Below are positions 52,161 to 64,000 of a stretch of DNA of 64,000 nt, one piece after another. The position numbers and the translations under genes are program-made. Every line of letters starts with the position of its first letter. Within the stretch, counting starts at the first letter, position 1. A model generated the notes under the pieces. The model made no database searches and was not told the DNA's origin. It saw only the letters and a list, made by a program, of their open reading frames with translations. Source of the stretch: Stenogyne calaminthoides (taxonomy: Eukaryota > Streptophyta > Magnoliopsida > Lamiales > Lamiaceae); contig JBBCBC010000022.1 in NCBI GenBank assembly GCA_037126765.1, forward strand, positions 1,612,001 through 1,676,000, read 5' to 3'.

Positions 52161-53632
52161 TTTATAAATTTTAAAATACATTATCTTATATTTTTAAGTT
52201 TGTAAAATTATTGTCTTTAAAACATAAGTACAGGACATTCGTACTGATGCAGCACGGAAGACGTGATACAATTGCAAAGTTAAACCTTATGAGAGAATAA
52301 TCTCATTTTTATCAATATATCAAAAGTTTCCTTGCAATGATATTGAAACTCCTATTTATAATAGAAAACCTACTAACAATTAATTAACACATCAATAAAC
52401 CCTAAAACTATAAAATATAAATAATAATAACTCAAATGCAATCTTATCTTCATCAATTACGTACCAAGGCTCATGCACTGCCGGAAGATCAGAAACAGAG
52501 GTTGTACATTCCAGTTGACGGGCGGTCGAGTGAATTCGTATCAAATCCACGTGCACTGCTATGTCCGGTGAATTCGTATCAAATCCTTTGGAGTTCACAG
52601 TCCATTAAATTCACAAAGCAATAGCACGAATGGATGACGACTACCTGAGATCCGCCATTGATTGTTTAGAGATGCAGTTGAGACGCCTCAATTTGGCGGT
52701 TATGATGTGGATTTTGGATGGGGTAATCCTGTTTACATGGGATTTTGTAGATACCTTCAGGAAGGAACAACCGTTGTGCTTCAGAGCCCGAATAATGATG
52801 GGAGCTTGTTGTATGCAATCTCGCTGCCAAAGGAACAAATATAATGCAGGTTTTTGAGAAGCTCTTCTATCACATCTGAATTAATTATCACTACAAAAAA
52901 ATAAAGAATTGTCTATAGAATTTTCTAAATTGCTACAGAATTTCAACGAAAATAATTTTGTCCTTAAATAGTAAGGATTGTTTATGATTTGTCAACCACT
53001 TTTTCTACTCAGGTAAGCAATCTTCATATAGGCATGTGCATTTAGTCATTAAATTTGACAAGGTTTGGAGGTTATTACAAGGATTTTGGATGGGAAAAGC
53101 CCAGTTTATTCCCGCACATGAAATAAGTGTGACAAAAATGACGTCAATTTTTGTTTTATGACGAAAATAGGATTAAATTGGACAATCGAAATAATTATAG
53201 GACCAAAATTAAATTGTATTCTACCCCATGTATCCAAGAAATAGCGCGTGACTACGTCCAAATATAATTCATAAGGCGACCTCATAATTATAGGATGACC
53301 TCATAATTATAAGGTTACTTCATGACAGTACAAGACGACGTCAGGAAATGAAGTAAGCGAGTTGATAAGAAGATCAAGTCGCCATCCGGATGCCGAGCGG
53401 AGCCGAACAAAAAGGGAACGACGAGCGATGTGAAGAATGATAAATTCAACTAGTCAGGAAAGACTTTATGATAATGGAAGGAATCCCCATCACTTCGATA
53501 AAATGAAAATATTAAATCAGGAAGCGAAAATCTAGGTGCGATCGTCGCAGCGGCTAATCAAGAATGCGACGACTTCACTCATTTAATGTAGAATGATTTT
53601 AGGGCCTAAATGACGTCTCATTTATGACCATA

Positions 53633-56600
53633 CACTACAAAAAAAACGGGGTTTAACGACGGTTTTAGCGACGAAAAAAATCGTCGCTAACGACATTAGC
53701 AATGGTTTTGGCGACGGAAAATAATTCATCGTTAAATCGAGGATCGTTAATCGTAGCGACGGTTTTTGTGACTGTCGTTGTTTAGCAACGGTTTTTTTTT
53801 TTTTATTATTATTATTTTTAAAATTTTAATTTTTTTTTATTATATCCATCGCTAAATCCATCCCAATAAATTGAGGTAAATTTTCGCTCCCAAAGGGGAC
53901 CAAACACGGGACCTATGGGCGCCTGAGCGGGTATCAAACCGTTCGGGCACTTGCTTTCTTGCGTTTACTTATTGAAATTAATTCTATATGTCATAAAAAT
54001 CATTTTATTTTCAAAAAAAAAAAATTAAAATCCTTTATTTCAATTATCTAATTTAATGATTTAACTACATTTTAATATAATAATTATTATTTTTATTTAT
54101 TAATTAATTTAAATTAAACTAAATTGTATTATATTAAAGTTATATTTATTTATTTATTTATTTTTTATTCGTTTATTTTTTTCACTTTTAAAAAAAAAAA
54201 TAATATTTCATTTGTTTAATTTAACTATCTAATAATCTTTAAAATACTAATTATATATATATTTATTTTATAAATTATAAATAAATAATTACATTCTTTT
54301 AAAATTGTATATGTCCTAAAAAATCATTTTTTTAAAAATAAACACTACTTTCTATTTAAACAAGCAATACTTTCTAACAAGTACTACTTTTCATTTAAAC
54401 AAGCAATACTTTCTATTTAAACAAGTAATACTTTTAATTTAAACAAATAATATTTTTCATTTAACCAAGTACTACTTTTCTATTTAAACGAGTACTACTT
54501 CTCTATTTAAACAAGTAATATTTTTCTATTTAAACAAGTACTACTTTTCATTTAAACAAGTAATACTTTTCTATTTAAACAACTACTACTTTTCTATTTA
54601 AACAAGCAATACTTTTCATTTAACAAGTAATACCTTTCATTAAAATAAATAATACCTTTCATTTAAACAAGTATGACTTTTCAATTTAAACAAGTACTAC
54701 TTTTCATTTAAGCAAGTAATACTTTATATTTAAACAAGTACTACTGTTCATTTAAACAAGTATTACTTTTTATTTTAGCAAGTATTACTTCTCATTTAAA
54801 CAAGTAATACCTTTCATTTAAATAAATAATATCTTTCATTTAAACAAGTACTACTTTTAATTTAAACAAGTACTACTTTTCTATTTAAACAAGTACTACT
54901 TTTCTATTTAAACAAGTAATACTTTTAATTTAACAAGTAATACTTTTAATTTAACAAGTAATACTTTTCATTTAAACAAGTACTACTTTTCTATTTTAAA
55001 AAGTACTACTTCTATTTAAACAAGTAATACTTTTTATTTAAACAAGTACTACTTTTTATTTAAACAAGTACTACTTTTCATTTTAACAAGTAATACTTAT
55101 CATTTAAACAAGTACTACTTTTCTATTTAAACAAATAATATCTTTCTATTTAAACAAGTAATACTTTTCATTTAAACAAGTACTACTTTTCATTTTAACA
55201 AGTAATATTTTTCATTTAAACAATTACTGCTTTTCTATTTAAACAAATAATATTTTTCATTTAAACAAATACTACTTTTCATTTAAACAAGTACTACTTT
55301 TCTATTTAAACAAGTACTACATTTCTATTTAAACAAGTAATGTTTTTCTATTTAAACAAGTAATACTTTTCTAGTTAAACAAGTGATACTTTTCATTTAA
55401 ACAAGTACTACTTTTCTATTTAAACATGTACTAATTTTCTATTTAAACAAGTACTATACTTTATATTTAAACAAGTACTATTTTTCATTTAAACAACTAC
55501 TACTTTTCTATTTAAACAAGTAATACTTTTCATTTAACAAGTAATACTTTTCATTTCAACAAGTAATACCTTTCGTTTAAATAAATAATACTTTTCATTT
55601 AAACAAGTACTACTTTTCTATTTAAACAAGTAATACTTTTCTATTTAAACAAGTACTACATTTTATTTAAACAAGTAATACTTTTCATTTCAACAAGTAA
55701 TACCTTTCATTTAAATAACTAATACTTTTCATTTAAACAAGTACTACTTTTCTATTTAAACAAGTAGTACTACTTTTCATTTAAACAAGTACTACTTTTC
55801 TATTTAAACAAGTAATACTTTTCTATTTAAACAAGTACTACTTTTTATTTAAACAAGTACTACTTTTCTATTTAAACAAATAATATTTTTCATTTAACAA
55901 TTAATACTTTTCATTTCAACAAGGAATACCTTTCATTTAAATAAATAATACTTTTTATTTAAACAAGTACTACTTTTCTATTTAAATAAATACTACTTTT
56001 CATTTAAACAAGTACTAATTTTCTATTTAAACAAGTATTACTTTTCATTTAAACAAGTACTACTTTTCTATTTAAACAAGTACTACTTTTCTATTTAAAC
56101 AAGTAATATTGTTTTTTTAGCAAGTAATACTTTTCATTTGAACAAGTAATACATTTCATTTAAACAAGTAATACTTTCTATTATTTAAACAATACTTTTA
56201 ATCTAATCAAGTACTACTTTTTATTTAAACAAGTAATACTTTTCTATTTAAACAAGTAATTTTTTTCTATTTAAACAAAGTAATACTTTTCATTTAAACA
56301 AGTACTACTTTTCATTTAAACAAGTACTACTTTTCTATTAAGCAAGTAATACTTTTCATTTAACAAGTAATAATTTTTATTTAAACAAGTAATACCTTTC
56401 ATTTAAACAAGTAATACTTTCTATTATTTAAATAATACTTTTAATTTAAACAAGTAATATTTTTCATTTAACCAAGTACTACTTTTATATTTAAACTTAA
56501 ATAATATTTTTTATTTAACAAGTAATACTTTCATTTAAACAAGTTCTACTTTTCTATTTAAACAAGTACTACTTTTAGTCAATATATATATTTAAATATA

Positions 56601-57077
56601 CTATGAATTAAATTTTATACCGTAAATTCTTCGAAATAGATCTGACTACGGTCACGTGGAACTCTTCTCCAAGTGATTATAAATTAAATATATGGTAAGG
56701 TGAATTAACAACAATTAAAAAATCTAGTACAATCCTGAAACATAAAAAAAAATACATAATTAATATTAAAAAAAATTATAAAAAAAAATATTTAAAAATT
56801 TTAAAATATAAAAAAAAAATAATCATCTCTAATCTGTCGCTAAAACCGTCGCTAAAAAAACCGTTGCTAAATTCGTCGCTAATACATTCGCTAAAGGGGT
56901 TAGTCCAAAACGTCGTTAAAACCGTAGCTAAAACCGTCGCTATTTGCGACAGTTCCCTAAACCGTCGTTAAAACTGTTGACTTTGACCATTTGACCGTAA
57001 TCGTCGTAAAAACCGTCGCTATTTGCGATGGTTCTTGTAACCGTCGCTAATTTTCGTCGGTAAAATGCGTGTTTTTA
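53633..57077. mobile_element. CACTA derivative B filled by a minisatellite
   Basis: The left end CACTACAAAAAAAACGGGG (53633) is a textbook plant CACTA terminus. The right end, near 57077 (GCGTGTTTTTATA), is decayed. Both ends carry subterminal CGACGG / CCGTCGC / TCGCTAA repeats in opposite orientation (53650-53800 and 56830-57065). A patch at 53875-53990 (GGGACCTATGGGCGCCTGAG, CGGGCACTTG, TTGCGTTTA) matches 44170-44270 in CACTA A, so both are one family. No transposase sequence; the centre is a tandem array. Confidence 0.8.
54345..56580. repeat. 2.2-kb minisatellite, unit about 22-24 bp, inside CACTA B
   Basis: Roughly one hundred units of the form TTTAAACAAGTA(C/A)TACTTTT with CTA or CA before TTTAAA. 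Two main variants alternate irregularly, AAGTACTACTTTT and AAGTAATACTTTT, and units differ by one or two bases in length. Many units contain small palindromes (AAGTACTACTT, AAAAGTA/TACTTTT). No open frame of note crosses it. Confidence 0.95.
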
Positions 57078-57382
57078 TAAATAAGGGTTTAAATACATAA
57101 TAAAAAAGTCTGAATTTTTAGACGCACAAAAAAGACATACGTGCAAACAATATTCTTTTCTTGAATTATTACATTTCAGCTTTTATATTTTATTGTTTTT
57201 TTAACCAAGAATTCTTACTAAGTCACATTAATCACACGATTAATTTCTAGTAAAAATAAATCATTAAATTTTATGAGATGAAAACGGATTATAGAAAAAT
57301 TATAGAATTTTTATTTTTTTTGGATTATAGGATAGTTATGGACTCAGTCTTTTGCAACTAATTCTAAGAGCAGTTGATGATA

Positions 57383-57648
57383 ATTGTTTGGCCATTTATT
57401 GTAGATGCGGGTTATAAAAAAAGTGAAAATATATTAAATAGTATAAAGTAGGTTTGATGGGGTATGAATATCAATTTAGCTTTAAAAAAAATATTGTTTG
57501 TTATTATTAAATTATATAAAGTGAATTTAATGTGTGTAGTAAAGTGACTGATGTAAAATACGTATTATTTGTAAAGAGTTTATTTCTTTTTTAAAAATAG
57601 CCAATCTAAATTTAGACAAACTAACCATCTAAATTAGGGAGGAGGGAG
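57383..57648. mobile_element. Stowaway-like MITE, left end lost
   Basis: The right end GGGAGGAGGGAG (57637-57648) is followed by TA. The inside begins TTGTTTGGCCA, the sequence next to the left end CTACCTCCG in block A (43585), so the first 15 or so bases are deleted here. No coding. Confidence 0.55.
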
Positions 57649-58151
57649 TATTAAATAAGGCACGAGTGATAAAAATCAATTTTTGTAGACCAGGAAAATA
57701 GGAAAAAGAATACAAAAGATGTGAATAAGGTTTTAAAAGGAGTAACTTGGTGAAATATATCATGAGCAAGCGGTCCAAGTCTATCAGCTACCTAATTAAA
57801 TAATTACTAAATTTTGAAAAACTAAATAAGTTTAGGCACGGAGGAGTGGGGGCACCGAATTATGTTCTGAAAATGAATCTGTCACATGAATAAATATATA
57901 AAAACAGCAGTAGCTGTCAAAATTGCAAGAATCCCACAACGCGCGTGTATAGCAACGCGCCTTCTAATGAAACTGTATACTACACGTGCTCTATCTCGAG
58001 TGAACAGTACCAGATTCTGTATATGGTACTATATTTTTTTATTCTTAAAAATTGAAGCCCAAACCAACTTCACGTTATAAATATTATATTGGCAATAAAA
58101 GCCCATTCCAGCAAACTTTTATTTGAACTCACAAACAATCACATTAAAGTA

Positions 58152-58399
58152 CTCCCTCCGTCCCAATCATAATGATAAAGTACCCAATATTTTCGTCTCA
58201 ATCATAATGGCAAAATTACTTACATACTTTATTATTTTATCACACAAAATATAAATAAACAACACTTTCTACCCCCAATTACTCATCACTTTATCATATA
58301 AAATACTAATAAACAACTCTTCCTACCCCACCACTTTATCACTATTCCACTAAATTCTTATGAACAGTAAAAATATCATTATGATTGAGACGGAGGGAG
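58152..58399. mobile_element. Stowaway-like MITE
   Basis: CTCCCTCCGTCCCAATCAT at the left and ATGATTGAGACGGAGGGAG at the right are near-perfect inverts, flanked by TA on both sides (58150-58151, 58400-58401). 248 bp, no coding. Confidence 0.9.
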
Positions 58400-60438
58400 T
58401 ATTAATTTTTAGGAAGATATTGAGGCTGAGTATGTCACAATTATTAACTTATTTTGAATAGTTTATTTGACAAAGCCGGTAAAGACTGAAACATTTGTCA
58501 GCTTTGAAAAAAGTTCATCTCAAAAGACGAAATTAAGCCACGCTTAATTTCAAATTTGAATACAACCTACGCCCTAAATTCATGACATTTCAATTTACCT
58601 CGGTCTATCTACTATTCTTTGTTCACTCGAAACAGCTCAACATCTTCTTCAATGACATTTTACTCAAAGATCGTCAAATGGGCTATTTCATCTAACATTT
58701 CTTATATCTTATGGCAGAGATCATCAAACGGGCTATTTCATGAGTTTGATCCAAGCTTACTGAGTACCTGCATTCACAAATAAAGGTATCAATTATAGTC
58801 CAAAATGCATATATATATATATATGTTAGAAAGTTGTGTCTTATAAGTTATTTATACAATATTATTCATAAATTCATTTTTTTTTTTTTTTAAAGCAAAG
58901 ATGAAATACCATTATAGAGTGGGGTACTCAAATCCCAAAATTTACAAAAGGAGCTACACCACATTAACATTTCATTAATCTGTTTTAAAGAGACGCATTT
59001 GGTGTAGGGAGAAAGAGCACATCTCATATCATTGAAGACTACGTTTTGAACCGGTTCTCCACACTATTAACTACAGATGGTTGTATGCAATCAAGAACTT
59101 TGTGTGACATCATTATGTTTCGTTCAGCAGATCATGCAATCAAGAACTTTAATACAGAATTCTGTTTTAGGCTTTTAGCTTATGGTTTAGACTAATATAT
59201 TTTATTGTCAAATTTTATTTTCAGTAAATCTCTGTCGCACCAAATTCTTCAAAAGATGAGTAAGACCGAGGAATCCAGTTTTCAAATACTGAAGACACTA
59301 TTATAATTGGCTAAAGAAGAAACCTGAAAATAGAGAAGTATATATCATGTTCTAATAGCATTTCAAGAAAACTAAGTGCGAATTGATGATCAAAACCTGG
59401 TATGAATATATAAATTCTCCATTTACTGTAATATATGTAAACTATAAGATGATTATATCTTTATTCTTTTATACTTTCACATAGTTGTACTTATATACTT
59501 TCACATTTCTGAAACCAGAGTAAACATGTCAGTTAGATACATTACTTTTACATGAGAAACTATTATAATATTCCTCACGGTGTGGTATATATGATTATGT
59601 TGAAATCGCATTAGGTTATTGTTAACATACATCTAACAGGAATTAGCATATGTTAACACATTCAGTTTACAATTTATTTTTTTAGCATACTCAGAATACT
59701 TATTGCTACACACAAGCATCACAATATTTTATAAAAATACTTAGTCAGATATATAATTTTTTTGGATCTAAACAATTCAAAAATGAAAATATTCCAGATG
59801 CGTATCTTTGACGATACTCAAATTACCGATTTCAATTAATTTTATAAGGGGTCATACCAAATATACTATCATTTGAAGCGCTGTGCGCATGGTGTACACC
59901 GCCATTAAATCTGAAAAATCGACCACCAAAAAAAGTCAGCAACTCTGAACAGTAAAAAACCTAGATTCTGATAGAGAGGAAAAAACGCATCGCAAATTCG
60001 ATCAGAATGTCACACATTTGTATTGTATTAGAATTTAGAAGAAAAATCCAAGAACCAGAAACCCGGTCTTCATATTACTAGGAAAAACTATATATCTGCC
60101 CCAAACATCACAAGATTGTGACGAAAAATTGTTCGTTACACAAAAAGGTATATAAAACTTTTAGTCGGTCGGGGAAATCTTCTCTTCGAAAGAGTTCAAC
60201 ATGAGAAAAGAATTAACAGAGATACAAACCGCAGACAGCATTCTCGGTGATAAAAATCTGAGCTAGAAAGAAATGAAAACATGTGGTTAGGGGCTATACG
60301 CGTGGCTGTCATATATACATGTTGGTGCAAGTAGAGTTTGACTTGGTAGCGGTGGAGTATTTTATTTAATTCACATAATGGAGCCACTATCCACACCCCA
60401 AAATCCTCCATTCACATTTCATAAATTTTAAGATAATA
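58400..60438. other. AT-rich intergenic DNA, no gene seen
   Basis: Low-GC sequence without recognisable domains or element ends. A region near 59870-60420 is slightly richer in GC, with a 71-codon minus-strand frame that has no recognisable motif. Confidence 0.5.
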
Positions 60439-60675
60439 CTAACTCCGTCCCAGAAAAATGTGCACATCACCTTTATTATCGAGTTTTTGTGAGCGGGTTG
60501 TTTATTAGTATTTCAAATGATAAAGTGATTTTTTAAAAAGGGTATTATAGATCTACATCTCATCTATGGCATGCATCTTTAAAAACTATTTTATCATTTT
60601 AAATATTAATAAAAAACTCACTCGCAAAAACACATTAAAATAGTAAACGTGCACGTTTCTTTGGGACGGGGGGAG
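60439..60675. mobile_element. Stowaway-like MITE
   Basis: CTAACTCCGTCCCAGAAA at the left and TTTCTTTGGGACGGGGGGAG at the right are inverts, flanked by TA (60437-60438 and 60676-60677). Internally AGTGATTTTTTAAA-type arms pair further. 237 bp. Its left end shares CCGTCCCAGAAAAATGT with the MITE at 239, so they are related. Confidence 0.88.
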
Positions 60676-62788
60676 TATTAGATATTTGACTATGATATCC
60701 TCGTATAAATAAATATAAAATTAAATTTTATGTACATTAATAATCTATAAATTCCTTTTTAGATGAAGCTAAATCCCTACAAGTCCGTAGAAATCTCAGA
60801 ATATTCTTTTTTTTTCTTTTACATATTTAGATTGATTGGAAACAACGAAACTCTAGAATACACATTTTAATAGATCTAGATTGATTGTAATAAACCTCAT
60901 AATCAAAAGACAAATCAAAAATTAATTTGTTCATATTCCACATAATTTGGTAGTAAAGCAAGAGAACTGTGAGAAGATTCAACATTAATTATCCTAAGAC
61001 ATTTTAGAAATCACCAGTAATCCAGTTCTACCTATGGCATTCTGGAAAAATCGGTATTAAAAAACTAAAGAAAACAATCATAAATATAAATCTAGAACTT
61101 TTATCTTCCAAAATAGAAAATGTAGAAACTTCTTTCCACTGTATCTTTAAAATTCATCCATGGTGAAACAAGTTGTTTATTTTAAGAGATAACGGCGGTA
61201 GAAGAGAAGAAAAAAAATTCAACTTTGTGTTTTAAGGGAGAGGGATAGAATAGTAATGAAATGGGGTGTCATTAGTAATATAAATTAATTATTAAATTTT
61301 AATGGGGTGTGTTTAGTAGATGGAGTGTGAATGGAGAATTTTGGGGTGTCATAATTTGATTTGAGTCATAATGGGCTGAAAAAAAGAAAAACACCCCAAC
61401 AACTGAGCCCATAACAATTTTTTTCCAAATTTGCTAATCTATATTTGGGCCATTTACCTAACTATGCTTCGTCCCCTTCTAATTTTCCTTATAATGATTG
61501 TGTGCTACTCAAAATTGGTCATATTTGCGTGAGACGATTTCACAGTGAGACATAACATAATTTGAACATGGACGTTTTAACACTTTGATAGAGGTGAGTG
61601 TTGATTTGTGCTAAGTTATACCCCATTTTAATGAATGAGAGCGTCTCTTATGAATTTTTGTCTTCTGAAATCATTAAATTAATTAGTTTCATATTTGTTT
61701 TGATATTGATTAAATAATTTTACTACTTAATTATTACATAATGTGATTTTCCTATATCCATTAATATTTTTGCATTGTATTGGTATTACATCTATATTCT
61801 ATACACAAACACTACAAGTTTAAATACTTCACAAAATAATCAAGAGAAATAATTTGGAGCAACGAGAACACAATCAATGCATCCAAATGGTTTTTTTATT
61901 AGGGAATGTATTGCATTTTTCGCGACAAAATTAAGTTCAAATTAAGAGTTTTTTTCATTTTAATTTTAGTTTGTTCCGTGTATAGATTTTTAATTATTTG
62001 ATTGTTGTATACAATCATTTTTTTAATATCAATATTATAATTTTTTTAAGATTTAAAAAAGACAATTCTTCTTTGTCTTATCTTATGTTGTGACAATAGA
62101 TAAAAGTTAAGGCAATCACTTTTTTATGTTGATCTATTGTTGAGAAAACTGTTTAATCACGCGCAGTTGTATGTTGCAATTTTAAAAGTGAATAATCACA
62201 AATGACTCAAAATTTAAATTTGTGATGAAGATGGTGAATAGGGGTTTGGAATAAGTTTAACCGTATCAAACCTTACACTAAAAACTCTGCTCCTAATTTA
62301 TGAAAATTGGGTCTAAATCTGATTTAATATTTATGATATGTTTTTTTATAGGTTCGACCTGAACTTTAAAACAAACAAGTCAAATCTAGGAGCCTTTTAA
62401 AAGTCTATTAAAACATATTCTTTATCAAATATTATATGTCTAAATAGGTTGGCATGTTATGCATTTTAAGATTTGTAAAGTGCCTAAGCATAAACTACTT
62501 AAAAGAGTCTTAGCCCAGTTCATTTATTAAATGGGTTAGAAGTAGATCTTTGTTGGGTAGTTTGATCGATTTTCAATGTTAGCGGTATATATAGAGCAGG
62601 TCAACAAAAAATGTTGAATGTAAGAAAATTGTTTAAATTTGTAATATATATTTGTTAAAGTAGTTCATATTTTGGTTTTGTACTATTATTGATATTGGTA
62701 AATGATACACTTATTAAAATATCGATAGATACAATTTTATAATTTATATTACAATTTCAACAATATAAATACTACATTTATGTGTATA
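60676..62788. other. AT-rich intergenic DNA, no gene seen
   Basis: Very low GC, poly-T and poly-A rich. Only short chance frames. Confidence 0.5.
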
Positions 62789-64000
62789 CTGTTGGGGAAT
62801 TAATTGTCCGGATCTATTCGGGATGAATATTTAAATACAAATTTAATTCTAACAATTATTACTAGCATGAATTAATCATATATTAATTCAAATAATAATT
62901 CAACAACAAATCATGCATATAAACAGTTCACATAAATCCTACGCATGCGGAATTGCTACGGGTTTATGTGAACTAACCTCTCGGAGTGACAACCGTTGAG
63001 AAGATGGATCTCGTTCACACGAACACACCAAAAAGTCTTCTCAAGTATTCTCTTACCCTTGTTCAACAATCCGGTGGAAGGAACTCGAGAACAATTTAAC
63101 AAAAGGAAAAAGTCTTCTCAAGTCTTCTCACAATTGAAGATTTTCGAAAATACACAATCTGTCGACGTTTCAAAATATTTGATATTTTATCGACGCTGAT
63201 ATTTTTCCGAAAAACCAATTTTCGTGTTCACCTGGGGATGAAACATTCATCCCCTATTTATAATGAGGGGTTGGTCGAAATTTTAGGTGGAAATAAAGAT
63301 GGAAAAATATTTTTCTTGATCTCCAATAAATCTTGAATATATCTCATATATTCTTTTCTCCATAATTAAATATTCCACAAAAATTCCAACTCCTCTTGTT
63401 ATGGTATTTTTCGAAAAAATAAGGAGTAGGAATCCAAGATTTGGATCTTCATGAATTTATGAAATATTCTTGTATTCCAATAATACATATCTTCTATAAT
63501 GTATTTTCAAGAAAATCAAGAAAATCTTTCCTTCCCTTATTTAATCAAAATTTTCGAAAATCCCTTAACAAATAACCAAGTGAGAGATTTCTTGAATTTA
63601 ATGAGATAATCTTGTATTCCAAGATTACTTATCCTCATTCCATAACAAAATTCAAAGAAAATATTTCTCCCTTTTTTATTTATTATTTTCGAAATATTAG
63701 GAAAATTAGGCAACAATAATTTATTTTATTTTAAACACCTTTTTCAGTTATTTGACTTATCTTTGGGCTACTTGAGGGGCCTTTAGGAGAATTAAGATTG
63801 GACCTTCTAATGGACTTTGAATATCTAATATTGAGCCACAATATTATTCAAGCCCATAAATATTAATTAATCTCACTACATAATTAATATTGCACTATCC
63901 ATCTTAACCCATATTATCATAAATATGGCTCCCCTGTTATTATTTCCGTGTTTAAGATTATCTAGCCCATTAATTAATTCAAGCCACCAAAATAGCTTTC
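62789..64000 (-). mobile_element. probable LTR, minus orientation, running off the right edge
   Basis: TGTTGGGGAATTAATTG at 62789 is an LTR-like end (on the minus strand, ...CAATTAATTCCCCAACA). Near 63249-63268 the minus strand has TTATAAATAGGGG, an LTR-style TATA box, preceded by GC-richer sequence and followed by a transcribed-looking region. The other end is outside the window, and no primer site is seen next to 62789, so it would be a 3' or solo LTR. The class is unknown. Confidence 0.4.

Larger units (their letters stand above)
49019..52879 (+). pseudogene. BAHD acyltransferase (HCT-like), nearly full-length, inactivated (copy 4)
   Basis: Exon 1, 49019-49414, starts MKIKVKESTMVKP, contains LWISNLD, LKAALSRTLVEFYPVAGRL and IECNGDGALLVEAE, and ends CTGCAG before GTGTGT; four residues of the usual DELGDF are missing. 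Intron 49415-51330 carries repeat S and a TRIM. Exon 2 starts 51331 (after CGCAG) with VTRFKCGGVCLGLAMEHH. It keeps the catalytic HHxxDG (51379-51396), ARGLDIAVPPFVDRR and IFKLSRDQINAF. After about 51675 it is interrupted until about 52458 by foreign sequence including an LTR piece, resumes with LPEDQKQRLYIPVDGRS, loses a block, has TAA in the VH-stop-IH segment near 52595, loses another 35 or so codons, and regains DFGWG (52710-52724), GNPVYMG, SPNNDGSLLYAIS and, after a 1-base shift, QVFEKLFYHI and stop. It was an acyl-CoA-dependent transferase and cannot now make an active enzyme. Confidence 0.88.
53023..57400 (+). repeat. duplicated block B (copy of 42631-43610) interrupted by CACTA B
   Basis: 53023-53632 and 57078-57400 match block A in order: TCTTCATATAGGC start, GGTTATTACA, LTR-like start at 53217 (TG changed to TA), GTCGCCATCCGGATGCCGAG, then after the insertion AAATAAGGGTTTAAATAC, GCACAAAAAAGACATACGTG and TTTAACCAAGAATTCT. 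The insertion replaced about 20 bases present in block A. Confidence 0.7.

Noticed and set aside
54345..56580. Short partly palindromic repeats resembling a CRISPR array
   Set aside because: No spacers; a degenerate 22-24-bp minisatellite inside a CACTA element in plant DNA.

Overview
This is nuclear DNA of a flowering plant. The evidence is AT-rich intergenic sequence with short exons and GT-AG introns, plant-type Ty1/copia, Ty3/gypsy, CACTA, LINE, SINE and TRIM elements, Stowaway-like MITEs, and a decayed family of BAHD acyltransferase genes of the HCT / rosmarinate-synthase type. The BAHD subtype suggests an asterid, possibly Lamiales, but that is inference. No organelle, rRNA or genuine tRNA gene was seen.

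Host genes. The only host gene family recognised is BAHD (hydroxycinnamoyl-transferase-like). One first exon on the minus strand (741-1151) is intact and its second exon would lie left of the window. All other copies are broken: an intact first exon at 22944-23348; an inverted C-terminal piece at 23935-24471; exon fragments at 25814-25867, 25889-26043 and 26642-26798; a second-exon fragment at 29726-36168 split by a 6.1-kb LTR element; a C-terminal piece at 47745-47997; and an almost full-length copy at 49019-52879 with frameshifts, a stop and an insertion. Repeated promoter and exon segments show that a divergent (head-to-head) BAHD pair was duplicated and then taken apart by insertions and deletions.

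Layout. 1-2000: BAHD exon, MITEs and a SINE. 2.2-4.35 kb: minus-strand LTR and LINE remnant. 4.4-11.8 kb: a minisatellite split by a TRIM, a copia element and a solo LTR nested in that copia. 11.83-17.17 kb: a complete CACTA element with 3-bp target duplication. 17.2-22.6 kb: gene-free AT-rich DNA with SINE, MITE and TRIM. 22.6-36.2 kb: BAHD debris with TRIMs, a SINE and a non-coding LTR retrotransposon. 37.5-42.6 kb: truncated Ty3/gypsy element carrying a nested solo LTR. 42.6-45.9 kb: LTR block plus a CACTA fragment with TNP2-type transposase C-terminus. 46-48.7 kb: MITEs and a BAHD fragment. 49-52.9 kb: BAHD pseudogene with an intronic TRIM. 53.0-57.6 kb: second copy of the LTR block, holding a CACTA derivative filled with a 2.2-kb minisatellite. 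57.6-64 kb: gene-poor, with two clear MITEs and an LTR that runs off the right edge.

The genes do not form a working operon-like system. The window is best read as a decaying specialised-metabolism gene cluster used as a landing pad for nested transposons. Coordinates of element ends are base-accurate where a target-site duplication is quoted, otherwise approximate. All homology calls are from recognition of motifs, not from database searches.
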